Below, one piece after another: positions 42,225 to 50,381 of a stretch of 64,000 nt of DNA. Within the stretch, counting starts at the first letter, position 1; each line of letters starts with the position of its first letter. Source of the DNA: CAWGUU01 sp963825765 (GTDB lineage: Bacteria > Actinomycetota > Acidimicrobiia > Acidimicrobiales > AC-14); contig CAWGUU010000003.1 in NCBI GenBank assembly GCA_963825765.1, positions 372,001 through 436,000 of the forward strand, read 5' to 3'. The notes under the pieces were generated by a model. The model did not search any database and was not told the origin of the DNA. It saw nothing but the letters and a program-made list of their open reading frames with translations. A program made the translations under genes and the position numbers.

Positions 42225-42295
42225 CCACGTCTCGGTCGGGCATCGTGACGCCTAGGCTACCCCTTCGGAGCCAGCTCACCCGGGTTTCCGGTGGT

Positions 42296-42317
42296 CCCTA
42301 CCTACTGGTAGGTAGGG
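42296..42317. promoter_or_regulatory. 22-bp palindrome, probable TetR operator
   Basis: CCCTACCTAC (42296-42305), two bases, then GTAGGTAGGG (42308-42317): perfect 10-bp arms. It directly abuts the desaturase -10 box at 42318-42323 and covers the -35 position, so a bound dimer would block the desaturase promoter. Confidence 0.72.
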
Positions 42318-42323
42318 TAGTCT
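42318..42323 (+). promoter_or_regulatory. Leaderless-type -10 box for desaturase
   Basis: TAGTCT, 6 nt before ATG 42330 and immediately downstream of the palindrome. Confidence 0.5.
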
Positions 42324-42329
42324 CGCCGT

Positions 42330-43076
42330 ATGTACAAGTCCGTAGCCCTCGCTTTCGTCCTGGCGATGGCCGTCACCCAGCTCGCGATCTTCGTCACGAC
42401 GGTGTACCTCCACCGTGGCCTCGCTCACCGGGCCGTGCGATTGTCACCCGCCGTCAACGCCGTCTGCCGCCTGCTGACGTGGACCACCACGGGCATCCGG
42501 CCCCGCCAGTGGGTCGCAGTGCACCGCAAGCACCACGCCCACACCGACGTCGAGGGCGACCCGCACTCGCCCCGCCTGCTGGGGTTCATGAAGGTCCAGT
42601 TCGGCAACGTCGTGCTCTACAAGCGCGCCGCCAAGAACAAGGTCACCGTGGCCAAGTACGCGCGCGACCTTGGGCCCGACCGTTGGGACCGGTTCCTGTT
42701 CGACCACGCCCTCCTCGGCCTCGGCATCGGCATCGTCCTGCTGTGCGTCGTCCTGGGGCCGCGGCTCGGCCTGATCGCGGCAGGGGTCCACGCCGCCGCC
42801 TACCTGCTGCTGAGCGCCGCGGTGAACGCGGTCGGCCACACCTACGGTCGCACGCCCAATCCCAACACCGCCGCCAACTCGCAGTGGCTGGCCTGGCTCA
42901 CCGCCGGTGAGGGCCTGCACAACAACCACCACGCCGCCCCCACGTCGGCCCGCCTGTCGGTGGGCCCCGGCGAGATCGACCCGGGTTGGTGGATGATCCT
43001 CGGCCTCAAGCGCCTGCATTGGGCCACCGTCCGCCACGAGCCCGCCCCCGTGCGGGTGCGGGCGCCGGCGGCCTAG
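42330..43076 (+). CDS. Acyl-CoA/fatty acid desaturase
   Basis: 248-aa membrane di-iron desaturase. The three histidine boxes are HRGLAH (28-33), HRKHHAH (65-71) and HNNHH (197-201). Hydrophobic helices near residues 5-25 and 125-165 fit the usual four-helix core. It resembles delta-9-type acyl-CoA desaturases and is on the short side. It probably adjusts membrane fluidity, under control of the divergent TetR protein. Confidence 0.9.
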   Translation: MYKSVALAFVLAMAVTQLAIFVTTVYLHRGLAHRAVRLSPAVNAVCRLLTWTTTGIRPRQWVAVHRKHHAHTDVEGDPHSPRLLGFMKVQFGNVVLYKRAAKNKVTVAKYARDLGPDRWDRFLFDHALLGLGIGIVLLCVVLGPRLGLIAAGVHAAAYLLLSAAVNAVGHTYGRTPNPNTAANSQWLAWLTAGEGLHNNHHAAPTSARLSVGPGEIDPGWWMILGLKRLHWATVRHEPAPVRVRAPAA

Positions 43077-43091
43077 ACCCTCCGAAAACCC

Positions 43092-43138
43092 AACTGGGGT
43101 CACGTGGTCGCGCCTGGCGCGACTGTGTGACCCCGGTT
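43092..43138. repeat. Intergenic inverted repeat, family copy D
   Basis: AACTGGGGTCAC (43092-43103) pairs with GTGACCCCGGTT (43127-43138) with one G-T wobble. The 23-nt loop contains the near-perfect inner palindrome GTCGCGCC-T-GGCGCGAC. It lies between the convergent desaturase and transketolase genes and is the clearest member of the family. Confidence 0.72.
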
Positions 43139-43163
43139 CGCCGAAGGTGGCTGAAGGTGGCCG

Positions 43164-45002
43164 CTACTTGAGCAGGCCCCGGACCGCGTCGGCGATGGCG
43201 TCGGCGTTGATGCCGGCGGCGGCCAGCAGCTCGTCGGGCTTGCCCGAGGTGGGGATGCCGGAGACGGCCAGCCGGGTGATCGACACCGTCAGGCCGGCGT
43301 CGGCCAGGGCGGCGGCGACGGCCTCCCCGATGCCACCTTCGGGCCAGTGGTCCTCGACGGTGACGATCCTGCCGCCCGTGGCGTTCACCGCCTCGCAGAT
43401 GCCGGCGTTGTCGAGGGGCTTCACCGAGTAGGCGTCGATGACCCGCACGGACACGCCGTCGGCCGCCAGGGCGTCGGCCGCCGCGAGCGCCTCGTGCAGC
43501 GTGATGCCGCCGCCGACGATGGTGACCTGGTCCTCGTCGCCCGAGGTGCGGACGACCTTCGAGCCGCCGACCGGGAACTCCTCGTCGGGCCCGTAGATGA
43601 CCTCGGTGTTGGCCCGCGTGGTGCGCAGGTAGGCGATGCCGTCGAGGTCGGCCATGGCCGCGACGAGCTTGGCCGTCTGGTTGGCGTCGGACGGGTAGAG
43701 CACCGTGCTGCCGTGGACGGCCCGCAGCGAGGCGATGTCCTCCAGGCCCATCTGGGACGGGCCGTCCTCGCCGATGGACACGCCCACGTGGGAGCCGACG
43801 ATGTTGAGCCGGGCCCGGCTGACGGCGGCCATGCGGACGAAGTCGTAGGCCCGGGCCAGGAAGGCGGCGAAGGTGGAGGCGTAGGGCACGTAGCCCCGGA
43901 CCTGGATGCCGATGGCGCTGGCGATCATCTGCTGCTCGGCGATGAAGCACTCGAAGTAGCGGTCGGGATGGGCCGCCCGGAAGATCTCCGAGAACGTGGA
44001 GTTGGAGACCTCGCCGTCGAGGGCGACCACGTCGCCCCGGGCCGAGCCCACCGCGGCCAGGGCGTCGCCGTAGGCCTTGCGGGTGGCGACGGAGGAGCCC
44101 AGCTCGTAGACGGGCAGGTTCAGCTCGCCCGAGGGGTACGCCTGCGGTACCCCGTCGGTGGGGGGGCTGGGCACGGTGGCGGTGATGCCGCGGTCACCGC
44201 CCAGCTCCTCGATGGCGGCGTCCACGTCGGGAACGGGCTTGCCGTGGGCGTTGAGCTGGTCTTCGACCGCGGCCACGCCCCTGCCCTTCTTGGTGCGGGC
44301 CAGGATGACGGTGGGCTTGCCGGTGACGGCGACGGCCTCGGCGAACCCGGCATCGATGGCGTCGACGTCGTGGCCGTCGAGCTCGATCACGTGCCAGCCG
44401 AAGGCCTCGAACTGCCTGCGGTAGGTGTCGAGGTCCCAGCCGTAGCGGGTGGCCCGGCTCTGGCCCAGGCGGTTGACGTCGACGATGGCGGTGAGGTTGT
44501 CGAGCCCGTCGAACGACGCGGCGGCGGCCGCCTCCCACATCGAGCCCTCGGCCATCTCCGAGTCACCGCAGACGACCCAGGTGCGGTAGGGCAGCTTGTC
44601 GAGGTACTTGGCGGCGATGGCGACGCCCACGGCGATGGGCAGGCCCTGGCCCAGCGAGCCGGTGGCGACGTCGACCCACGGGAGCCTCGGGGTGGGGTGG
44701 CCCTCCAGCCGGCTGCCGAGCTGGCGGTAGGTCTCCATCTCCTCCTCGGTGATCGCGCCGACCGCCTTGTAGATGGCGTAGATGAGCGGCGAGGCGTGGC
44801 CCTTGGAGAAGATCAGGTGGTCGGCGTTGGGGTTCTTGGGGTCGTCGAAGTCGTAGCGCAGGTATTTGGTGACCAGCACAGCCATGAAGTCGGCGGCCGA
44901 CATCGACGAGGTGGGGTGCCCGGACTTGGCCCGGCTGCTTATCTTCACCGCGTCGACCCGGAACTGCTGGCCGAGCTCCTGCCAATGCTGGGTGTCGCTC
45001 AT
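43164..45002 (-). CDS. tkt: Transketolase
   Basis: 612 aa ThDP-dependent enzyme of the pentose phosphate pathway. Seen: KSGHPTSSMSAADFMAVL, the ThDP diphosphate site CGDSEMAEGSMWEAAAAASFDGLDNLTAIVDVN, SHVGVSIGEDGPSQMGLEDIA in the pyrimidine domain, and a C-terminal transketolase domain. Slightly short for bacterial Tkt (about 660-700 aa) and closer in length to fused TktA/TktB-type enzymes. ATG 45002 has an AAGGAGT site six bases upstream. Works alongside zwf-opcA-pgl at 52-55 kb. Confidence 0.92.
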   Translation of the reverse strand: MSDTQHWQELGQQFRVDAVKISSRAKSGHPTSSMSAADFMAVLVTKYLRYDFDDPKNPNADHLIFSKGHASPLIYAIYKAVGAITEEEMETYRQLGSRLEGHPTPRLPWVDVATGSLGQGLPIAVGVAIAAKYLDKLPYRTWVVCGDSEMAEGSMWEAAAAASFDGLDNLTAIVDVNRLGQSRATRYGWDLDTYRRQFEAFGWHVIELDGHDVDAIDAGFAEAVAVTGKPTVILARTKKGRGVAAVEDQLNAHGKPVPDVDAAIEELGGDRGITATVPSPPTDGVPQAYPSGELNLPVYELGSSVATRKAYGDALAAVGSARGDVVALDGEVSNSTFSEIFRAAHPDRYFECFIAEQQMIASAIGIQVRGYVPYASTFAAFLARAYDFVRMAAVSRARLNIVGSHVGVSIGEDGPSQMGLEDIASLRAVHGSTVLYPSDANQTAKLVAAMADLDGIAYLRTTRANTEVIYGPDEEFPVGGSKVVRTSGDEDQVTIVGGGITLHEALAAADALAADGVSVRVIDAYSVKPLDNAGICEAVNATGGRIVTVEDHWPEGGIGEAVAAALADAGLTVSITRLAVSGIPTSGKPDELLAAAGINADAIADAVRGLLK

Positions 45003-45123
45003 CGGTACTCCTTCGTTCGTTCGCTGGCCGGCCGGCGTCGTGCCAGCTCCCCACGGCCGCCCCACGGGCTGAAACATCCTACGGGCAATTCCTGCCAGGG
45101 CACCTATTGGGCACGTGGAGGGC

Positions 45124-45129
45124 TAGGTT
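45124..45129 (+). promoter_or_regulatory. Leaderless-type -10 box
   Basis: TAGGTT, 8 nt before ATG 45138. Confidence 0.5.
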
Positions 45130-45137
45130 CGAGATCC

Positions 45138-45527
45138 ATGGACATCGTCTCCGCCCTATTCGTGGAGGGGATCGACCAACGCCAGGCGCCTGGCCCGTCG
45201 ACCCGCTTCGACCTCACCGGCGTGATGTTCTCGATGGCCGCGCCGTCGGCGCCGCCGGTCACCATCAGCCCCCACCTGGTGGTCTTCGTGCGCTGCCCAG
45301 TCGGCGACTCGGGGACCTCCACGCTCGAGGTCGAGTTCAAGGACGCCACGGGCGAGCAGGTGGCCCGCAACGTCCAGCCGGTGAACGTCGTGCCCGGCAA
45401 GTTCGGCCGCCTGCTGGTCAAGGGCAACCTCACCTACGAGGACTACGGGATGATCCAGGCCTACGTCCGCCTCGGCGATGGCGATCCCGTGATCGTGCCG
45501 CTGACCCTCCTGCCCGCCGAGGGGTGA
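45138..45527 (+). CDS. Conserved hypothetical protein, coupled to FIST gene
   Basis: 129 aa from ATG 45138. Features: DIVSALFVEGIDQRQAPGPSTRFDLTGVMFS, SPHLVVFVRCPVGDSGTSTLEVEFKDATGEQVARNVQPVNVVPGKF and the end VIVPLTLLPAEG. Probably an all-beta sandwich; it looks like a conserved actinobacterial family, but I cannot give it a name. The stop overlaps the FIST-gene GTG (GTGA), so the two are translationally coupled. Confidence 0.75.
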   Translation: MDIVSALFVEGIDQRQAPGPSTRFDLTGVMFSMAAPSAPPVTISPHLVVFVRCPVGDSGTSTLEVEFKDATGEQVARNVQPVNVVPGKFGRLLVKGNLTYEDYGMIQAYVRLGDGDPVIVPLTLLPAEG

Positions 45528-46687
45528 GCGCGGCCACGTTCGCGGCAGCCCTGTCGCAGCACCCCGACCTCGCCACCGCCGTGGGCGAGGTCGTCGGGCA
45601 GGTGATCGAGGCGCTCGACGGCCCTCCCGACCTGGCCCTGCTGTTCGTGACGCCGCCCCACTCAGCGGCCCTCGACGCCGCCGCGCCCGCCATCATGGCC
45701 ACGCTGTCGCCCGGCGCCCTCCTGGGATGCGCGGCGGTGTCGGTCGTGGGTGGCAACCGCGAGGTGGAGGAGTCGCCGGCCGTGGCCCTGTGGGCCGGCA
45801 GCACCGGGCCGATCACGCCCTTCCACCTCACCGTCCAGGCCACCCCCGACGGGCCTGCGTTCACCGGCTGGCCCGACGAGATGCCCGAGAACCCCAGCGC
45901 CCTGCTGCTGATCCCCGACCCGTTCAGCTTCCCCGCCGACGCCTTCCTCGCCCGCCTCGACCAGGACCAGCCCGGCCTGCCGGTGGTGGGTGGCCTGGCC
46001 TCCGCGGCCAGGGCCCCGGGCGGGAACCGCCTGGTCATGGGCGACAAGGTGCTGACCCACGGCGCGGTCGGCGCCTTCCTGGGACCATCGGTGCAGGTCA
46101 CCACCGTCGTGTCGCAGGGCTGCCGGCCCATCGGGAACCCCTACGCCGTCACGAAAGCGGAGACCAACGTGGTCTACGAGCTGGCCGGCAAGCCGGCGCT
46201 GGAGCGCCTGCAGGAGGTGGCGATGGCGATCAGCGACGCCGACCGCCGACTGCTGGCCGAGTACGTCCACTTCGGCAGGGTCATCGACGAGCGCAAGCTC
46301 GACTTCGGCCCCGGCGACTTCCTCGTCCGCAACGTGCTGGGCGCCGACCCCGAGCTGGGGGCGATCATGGTGAACGACACTGTCGACGTAGGGGCCACCA
46401 CGCAGTTCCAGGTCCGCGACGCGACCTCGGCCGACGAAGACCTGTGCCATCTCATGGATCGCCGCCAGGCCGACGCCGCCCTGCTGTTCACCTGCAACGG
46501 TCGCGGCTCGAACCTGTTCTCCACGCCGGACCACGACGCCGAGGTGGTGTCGGCCAGCCTGGGCGGGGCGCCGCTGGCGGGGATGTTCTGCGCCGGCGAG
46601 CTCGGCCCGATCGGCGGCCGCAACTTCGTCCACGGCTTCACCGCGTCGGTGGTGCTCCTCTCCTCCACCTCGAGATCTGGCACCTGA
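45524..46687 (+). CDS. FIST-domain sensory protein
   Basis: 387 aa. The first half is a FIST N domain (DLALLFVTPPHSAALDAAAPAIMATLSPGALLGCAAVSVVGG) and the second a FIST C domain (GCRPIGNPYAVTKAETNVVYELAGKPALERLQ; ALLFTCNGRGSNLFSTPDHDAEVV; MFCAGELGPIGGRNFVHGFTASVVLL). FIST domains are predicted small-ligand (possibly amino acid) sensors and often pair with signalling proteins; none is fused here. Starts with GTG 45524, overlapping the previous gene. Confidence 0.88.
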   Translation: MSAATFAAALSQHPDLATAVGEVVGQVIEALDGPPDLALLFVTPPHSAALDAAAPAIMATLSPGALLGCAAVSVVGGNREVEESPAVALWAGSTGPITPFHLTVQATPDGPAFTGWPDEMPENPSALLLIPDPFSFPADAFLARLDQDQPGLPVVGGLASAARAPGGNRLVMGDKVLTHGAVGAFLGPSVQVTTVVSQGCRPIGNPYAVTKAETNVVYELAGKPALERLQEVAMAISDADRRLLAEYVHFGRVIDERKLDFGPGDFLVRNVLGADPELGAIMVNDTVDVGATTQFQVRDATSADEDLCHLMDRRQADAALLFTCNGRGSNLFSTPDHDAEVVSASLGGAPLAGMFCAGELGPIGGRNFVHGFTASVVLLSSTSRSGT

Positions 46688-46701
46688 CGGGGATCCGTTT
46701 C

Positions 46702-46762
46702 GATCGTCGGTAGCGCCCCTAGTTCGCCAATCTCGGCCCGTTTTGGGGCGCTTTCGACGATC
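46702..46762. terminator. Long imperfect hairpin between convergent genes
   Basis: GATCGTCG (46702-46709) pairs with CGACGATC (46755-46762), and GCGCCCC (46713-46719) with GGGGCGC (46745-46751). They are separated by matched 3-nt internal bulges and a 25-nt loop ending in TTTT. Probably a bidirectional terminator for the FIST gene and the convergent small gene. Confidence 0.6.
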
Positions 46763-46783
46763 CAAAGCGCGGGCGAAAGGCCC

Positions 46784-47035
46784 TCACATCCAGGCGAAGA
46801 CGGCCTCGGTGCCTGAGACCCTCACGAGGAAGCGCAGCGCCCGCAGCTCGGCCTGCTGCATGTCGGCGGCCTCACCGCTCTCGAGGAAGTGGCGGACGGT
46901 GGCCTCCCACTCCCGCTGGCTCGCCTGCCACGCCCTGGCACCGATCTTGCCGCCCTCGGCGTGGTAACCGAGCAGGAACTCGACGCAGGCGGCGGCCGAC
47001 TCGGTCTCCATCGCCACTTCGATCATGCGCCGCAT
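46784..47035 (-). CDS. Small hypothetical protein
   Basis: 83 aa from ATG 47035: RRMIEVAMETESAAACVEFLLGYHAEGGKIGARAWQASQREWEATVRHFLESGEAADMQQAELRALRFLVRVSGTEAVF. Predicted all-helical; no family recognised. The ATG overlaps the stop of the upstream gene by one base, so the two form a pair. Confidence 0.65.
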   Translation of the reverse strand: MRRMIEVAMETESAAACVEFLLGYHAEGGKIGARAWQASQREWEATVRHFLESGEAADMQQAELRALRFLVRVSGTEAVFAWM

Positions 47036-47301
47036 CAGCCCAGGACCGGTGGGGCGTCCACGATCTCGGCGAGCGTCGCCGCCTCCTTCATCAGCCGGCC
47101 GACCAGGAGCGGGTCGTTGCCGAGGCTCCCGTCCATGCCATCGGCCTCGATGTCGGAGTCGCGGAGGAACGTCGCGGCCTGCACGATCGACTCGTCGCCC
47201 GCCCATGGGAAGCGGGCGGCAAGGAGCTGGGCGTAGGCGTCGATACCCCCGGCACCTGGCCCGCCCGTGGCCCCTTCTGGTTCGCCGGCGCCCGCTGACA
47301 C
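47035..47301 (-). CDS. Small hypothetical protein
   Basis: 88 aa from GTG 47301. A Gly-rich start (SAGAGEPEGATGGPGAGG) is followed by a helical region (AYAQLLAARFPWAGDESIVQAATFLRDSDIEADGMDGSLGNDPLLVGRLMKEAATLAEIV). No family recognised. TATCGT 7 nt before the GTG supports this start. Overlaps the next gene. Confidence 0.6.
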   Translation of the reverse strand: MSAGAGEPEGATGGPGAGGIDAYAQLLAARFPWAGDESIVQAATFLRDSDIEADGMDGSLGNDPLLVGRLMKEAATLAEIVDAPPVLG

Positions 47302-47308
47302 GGCCCGG

Positions 47309-47314
47309 ACGATA
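47309..47314 (-). promoter_or_regulatory. Leaderless-type -10 box
   Basis: TATCGT on the minus strand, 7 nt before GTG 47301. Confidence 0.4.
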
Positions 47315-47413
47315 GCAGCGGTGGTTCCCGGGCCCCCGGTCCCCAGGCCCGGCGGCCACCTTCCTCGCCGTGGGGGACAATCGTCTCCCGGCAGACTCGG
47401 ACCGGAGGAGCGA

Positions 47414-48385
47414 GTGAACCCATTCGAGCGGACCATCCGCCGCATCGACCGCTTTCAGCAGGCGCACGCGCCGCTGGCGATGGCGTTCGGCCTCATCAAG
47501 AAGTTCGGTGACGACCGGGCCGGCACGCTGGCGGCGCTGCTCGCCTACTACGCGTTCCTCGCCGTCTTCCCGCTCCTACTCCTGTTGACCACCATCCTGG
47601 GCTTCGCCATGGACCGCAACAGCGCGCTGCAGCGGTCGGTGCTCGACTCGGCCCTGCGTGACTTTCCCATCATCGGCCAGCAGATCGAACAGGCCATTCA
47701 GCCCCTCAAGGGCAACGCCTTCGCCCTGACCGTCGGCTTTGCCTTCCTGGTGTGGGGCTCGCTCGGAGTCACCCAGGCGGGCCAGCTGGCCATGGCCGAC
47801 GTCTGGAACGTCCCCGGCGTCGACCGGCCAGCGTTCCACGAGCGCCTGCTCCGGGGCTTCGGCCTGCTCGGCGTGCTCGGCGTCGGAGTCGCGGCCACCA
47901 CCACCATCGCCTCCTTCTCGGCCGTCGGTGGCATCGGGCCGGGGAGGTTTGCCGGGTTCGCCCTGACGGTGGCGCTGAACGTCGCCCTCTTCCTGATGGC
48001 CTTCCGGGTCCTGACCCCTCCCAGTGTGCCGTCGCGGGCCCTTCTTCCCGGCGCGGTCCTGGGAGGGATCGGGTGGTCGTTGCTCCAGGTGCTGGGCGCC
48101 TACCTCGTCGCCCACCAGCTCCGCCATGCGTCCCAGATCTACGGCTACTTCGCCTCGGTGCTCGGGCTCGTCGGCTGGCTGGCCATCGGAGCCCAGCTCA
48201 CGATGTACGCCGCCGAGGCCAACGTCGTGTGGGCCCGGCGACTGTGGCCCCGCAGCATCGTCCAGCCGCCGCTCACCGACGCCGACAAGCGGGCGTTCGA
48301 CGACATCGCCCACCAGGGCGAGCGCCGGCCCGAGCAGTCGGTGGCGTCGACCTGGGACGACGACCCCACCGCGGTCGAGCCGTGA
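47414..48385 (+). CDS. YihY/BrkB-family membrane protein
   Basis: 323 aa, six predicted TM helices. The opening segment FGDDRAGTLAALLAYYAFLAVFPLLLLLTTILGF and the later VWGSLGVTQAGQLAMADVWNVPGVDRPAF and QIYGYFASVLGLVGWLAIGAQLTMYAAEANVVW are typical of the YihY/virulence factor BrkB family. The family was once misassigned as RNase BN; its function is unresolved. The acidic C-terminal tail is cytoplasmic. GTG 47414 has a GGAGGAG site. Confidence 0.9.
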   Translation: MNPFERTIRRIDRFQQAHAPLAMAFGLIKKFGDDRAGTLAALLAYYAFLAVFPLLLLLTTILGFAMDRNSALQRSVLDSALRDFPIIGQQIEQAIQPLKGNAFALTVGFAFLVWGSLGVTQAGQLAMADVWNVPGVDRPAFHERLLRGFGLLGVLGVGVAATTTIASFSAVGGIGPGRFAGFALTVALNVALFLMAFRVLTPPSVPSRALLPGAVLGGIGWSLLQVLGAYLVAHQLRHASQIYGYFASVLGLVGWLAIGAQLTMYAAEANVVWARRLWPRSIVQPPLTDADKRAFDDIAHQGERRPEQSVASTWDDDPTAVEP

Positions 48386-48415
48386 TCCACAGGACCGGGC
48401 CTCGCCCCGGGACGC

Positions 48416-49600
48416 CTACACCGACGGCAGCAGCTTGATGAGGCGGATCACGCCGTCGTCGCCCCCCAGGCTCGGGAACGCCGTGGCCACCTCGGCGCAG
48501 AGGGCCTCCAGCTGGGCCTTCTTCGGGATGCCAGGCTCGAACGGGTAGTAGCCGAAGGTGGGGGCGGCGTTGAGATCGCCGCTCGCCGGGGTGCTCACGA
48601 GCAGGTTGGCGATGGGGAACAGCACCCCACCCATGGCCGCGATGAAGGTGCGCTCCAGTCCGTAGCGGGCGCTGGCCTGGCCGGGCACCGTCTCCTTCCG
48701 GCTGGCGTCGTAGAGGACGTCGACGATGCACAGCACGTAGCAGTAGGCGGCGTCGAAGAGCCGGGCCAGCTGGCGGGCCGGCTCGGGAAAGTGTGCAGCC
48801 CTGGGGTCGGTGGGCACCGGCCACGTCAGCCCGATCCCGTCGATGCCCTGGGCGATGCGGTGGAACTTGGCGTAGTGCGACAGCTCGTTCATGCCCAGCG
48901 TCGGATCCGCCGGATCCAGGGGAACCTGGTCGTCCCCGGCCGTGGACCCCTCGCCCTGCTCGACGATGGTGTCGATGGCCTGGTGGGCCGTCGTCAGGTC
49001 GCACACGACGATCGGCCTGCCGCCCCCGTCCTGGTTCCAATAGCCGGAGTAGTACTGGAGGTCGGGCCGGTTGTTCGCCCACAGCCCTTGACCAAGCTGC
49101 CCGTCCAGGTACTCGAAGCCGAGCCTGATGGCCGCGTAGAACTGGCCCAGGGTGTTGTACTCGCCTCCCTGCGGAGGCGCAGCGTCGGTGGCCGGCAGCT
49201 CCAAGGGCATGAACGTGTTCGTCATGAGGCTCGTGCTGCACACCGCGAGGTTGAGCGGCAGTTTCGGCGTGCGGTGCAGCATGTCGCTCGGGTAGGTCGG
49301 CACCATCTTCTCGTCGTAGAAGCGGACCAGGTCGCCGCCGCCGACCGAGACGAGCAGGTTGCGAGCCAGGCAGAGGTGGAGCATCTCCTCGATCACGACG
49401 CTGCGAATGGTGCGGAAGGCCGACATGCCCGACGACCACTGCGAGTACCCCTCGGTCTTGATGGAGTACGCCGGGTAGAGGTACAGGGGGATCGTGGAGA
49501 GCTCCACCTGGATGGCGTGGTAGAGGTGGTCCTGCAGCTCCCCCACCGTGGTGATCGGTTTCTCGACGGTCAGCGGTCGGACCTGAGGCGCTAGGAGCAC
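48416..49600 (-). CDS. VioB/RebD-type ferritin-like protein in MNIO operon
   Basis: 394 aa. An N-terminal ferritin-like di-iron domain has Glu33 (IQVELSTIPLYLYPAY), Glu71/Glu72 and His75 (IEEMLHLCLARNLL), and a later ELSHYAKFHRI. This resembles the iminophenylpyruvate dimer synthase (VioB/RebD) ferritin-like domain, which often occurs in proteins of unknown function. GTG 49600 overlaps the stop of the DUF2063 gene by 10 nt, so it belongs to the same operon. It may add an oxidation step or supply iron; both are inference. Confidence 0.78.
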   Translation of the reverse strand: MLLAPQVRPLTVEKPITTVGELQDHLYHAIQVELSTIPLYLYPAYSIKTEGYSQWSSGMSAFRTIRSVVIEEMLHLCLARNLLVSVGGGDLVRFYDEKMVPTYPSDMLHRTPKLPLNLAVCSTSLMTNTFMPLELPATDAAPPQGGEYNTLGQFYAAIRLGFEYLDGQLGQGLWANNRPDLQYYSGYWNQDGGGRPIVVCDLTTAHQAIDTIVEQGEGSTAGDDQVPLDPADPTLGMNELSHYAKFHRIAQGIDGIGLTWPVPTDPRAAHFPEPARQLARLFDAAYCYVLCIVDVLYDASRKETVPGQASARYGLERTFIAAMGGVLFPIANLLVSTPASGDLNAAPTFGYYPFEPGIPKKAQLEALCAEVATAFPSLGGDDGVIRLIKLLPSV

Positions 49601-50364
49601 GTGATCCCCTTCCGGCTGGTGGAAACGATGTCGAGCTGTCGGATGCGGCGGAACAAGCCCTGATCAGCCCAGGACGCGATCCGGCCCAGGACGGTCCCGT
49701 CGGACGTCGCCGCGCCACCCAACAGCCCGGCGAGGACGGCAAAGGACTCTGCGTCCAGGGGGACCAGCTCGACCACCCAGTTCCGCCGGACCAGCGCCAG
49801 CCAGGTCGAGCGCGGCAAGGGCAGGGCCGGCTGCTCACCCCGCCTGACGGCCCGCACGTAGTCGCCCACCGGGTAGCGGCTGTGGAGCAACCGCAGGCAG
49901 GGGACGGCGTCCACCGTCACTGTCGCTCCGGGCGCCACGTCGGTTGCACCTGCGATCGGACGGCCCTCGACACCCTCACCGTCGTAGACCTCCAGGAACG
50001 CCCGCTCGAAGCAGACCACGTCGATGAGGAAGTCGGGCCAGAACTCGTCGGACACCGGTCGCGTGGCCGCCAGGTGGGCGGCGAAGCCCTCGTCGAGGCG
50101 AGAGAGCGTGTAGCTGATGGAGGGCCGGGCGGCCAGGTAGTCGAGGGCGAAGCCGTCGAACAGCTCGTCGCCGAGGGCGTGACGCAAGGCCGGGTGCATG
50201 GCCCGTAGGCACTCGAGCAGTCGCAGCGTGTAGCCCCGCCGGTAGAGGTCCAAGCGCTCGGCGGCGGTCAGCGTGGCCGACGGGGCGAGGACCTGCTCCA
50301 CGTCGAGTGAAGGGCCGTTCGACCGGCACCCCGGCGAGCTGGCCGACGATCCACTCTTGGACAT
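49591..50364 (-). CDS. DUF2063 (BufC/HvfC-type) MNIO partner, frameshifted N-terminus
   Basis: 257 aa in the main frame: LTAAERLDLYRRGYTLRLLECLRAMHPALRHALGDELFDGFALDYLAARPSISYTLSRLDEGFAAHL is the helical DUF2063 domain, followed by a less conserved C-terminal region. DUF2063 proteins bind the peptide and the MNIO enzyme. The true N-terminus, MPEQPSLADVQEWIVGQLAG, lies in another frame from ATG 50389, which overlaps the MNIO stop (ATGCCTGA). One extra base between about 50300 and 50345 separates the frames. Without it the protein would be about 265 aa. Confidence 0.78.
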   Translation of the reverse strand: MSKSGSSASSPGCRSNGPSLDVEQVLAPSATLTAAERLDLYRRGYTLRLLECLRAMHPALRHALGDELFDGFALDYLAARPSISYTLSRLDEGFAAHLAATRPVSDEFWPDFLIDVVCFERAFLEVYDGEGVEGRPIAGATDVAPGATVTVDAVPCLRLLHSRYPVGDYVRAVRRGEQPALPLPRSTWLALVRRNWVVELVPLDAESFAVLAGLLGGAATSDGTVLGRIASWADQGLFRRIRQLDIVSTSRKGITCS

Positions 50365-50381
50365 CGGCGAGGGAGGGCTGC

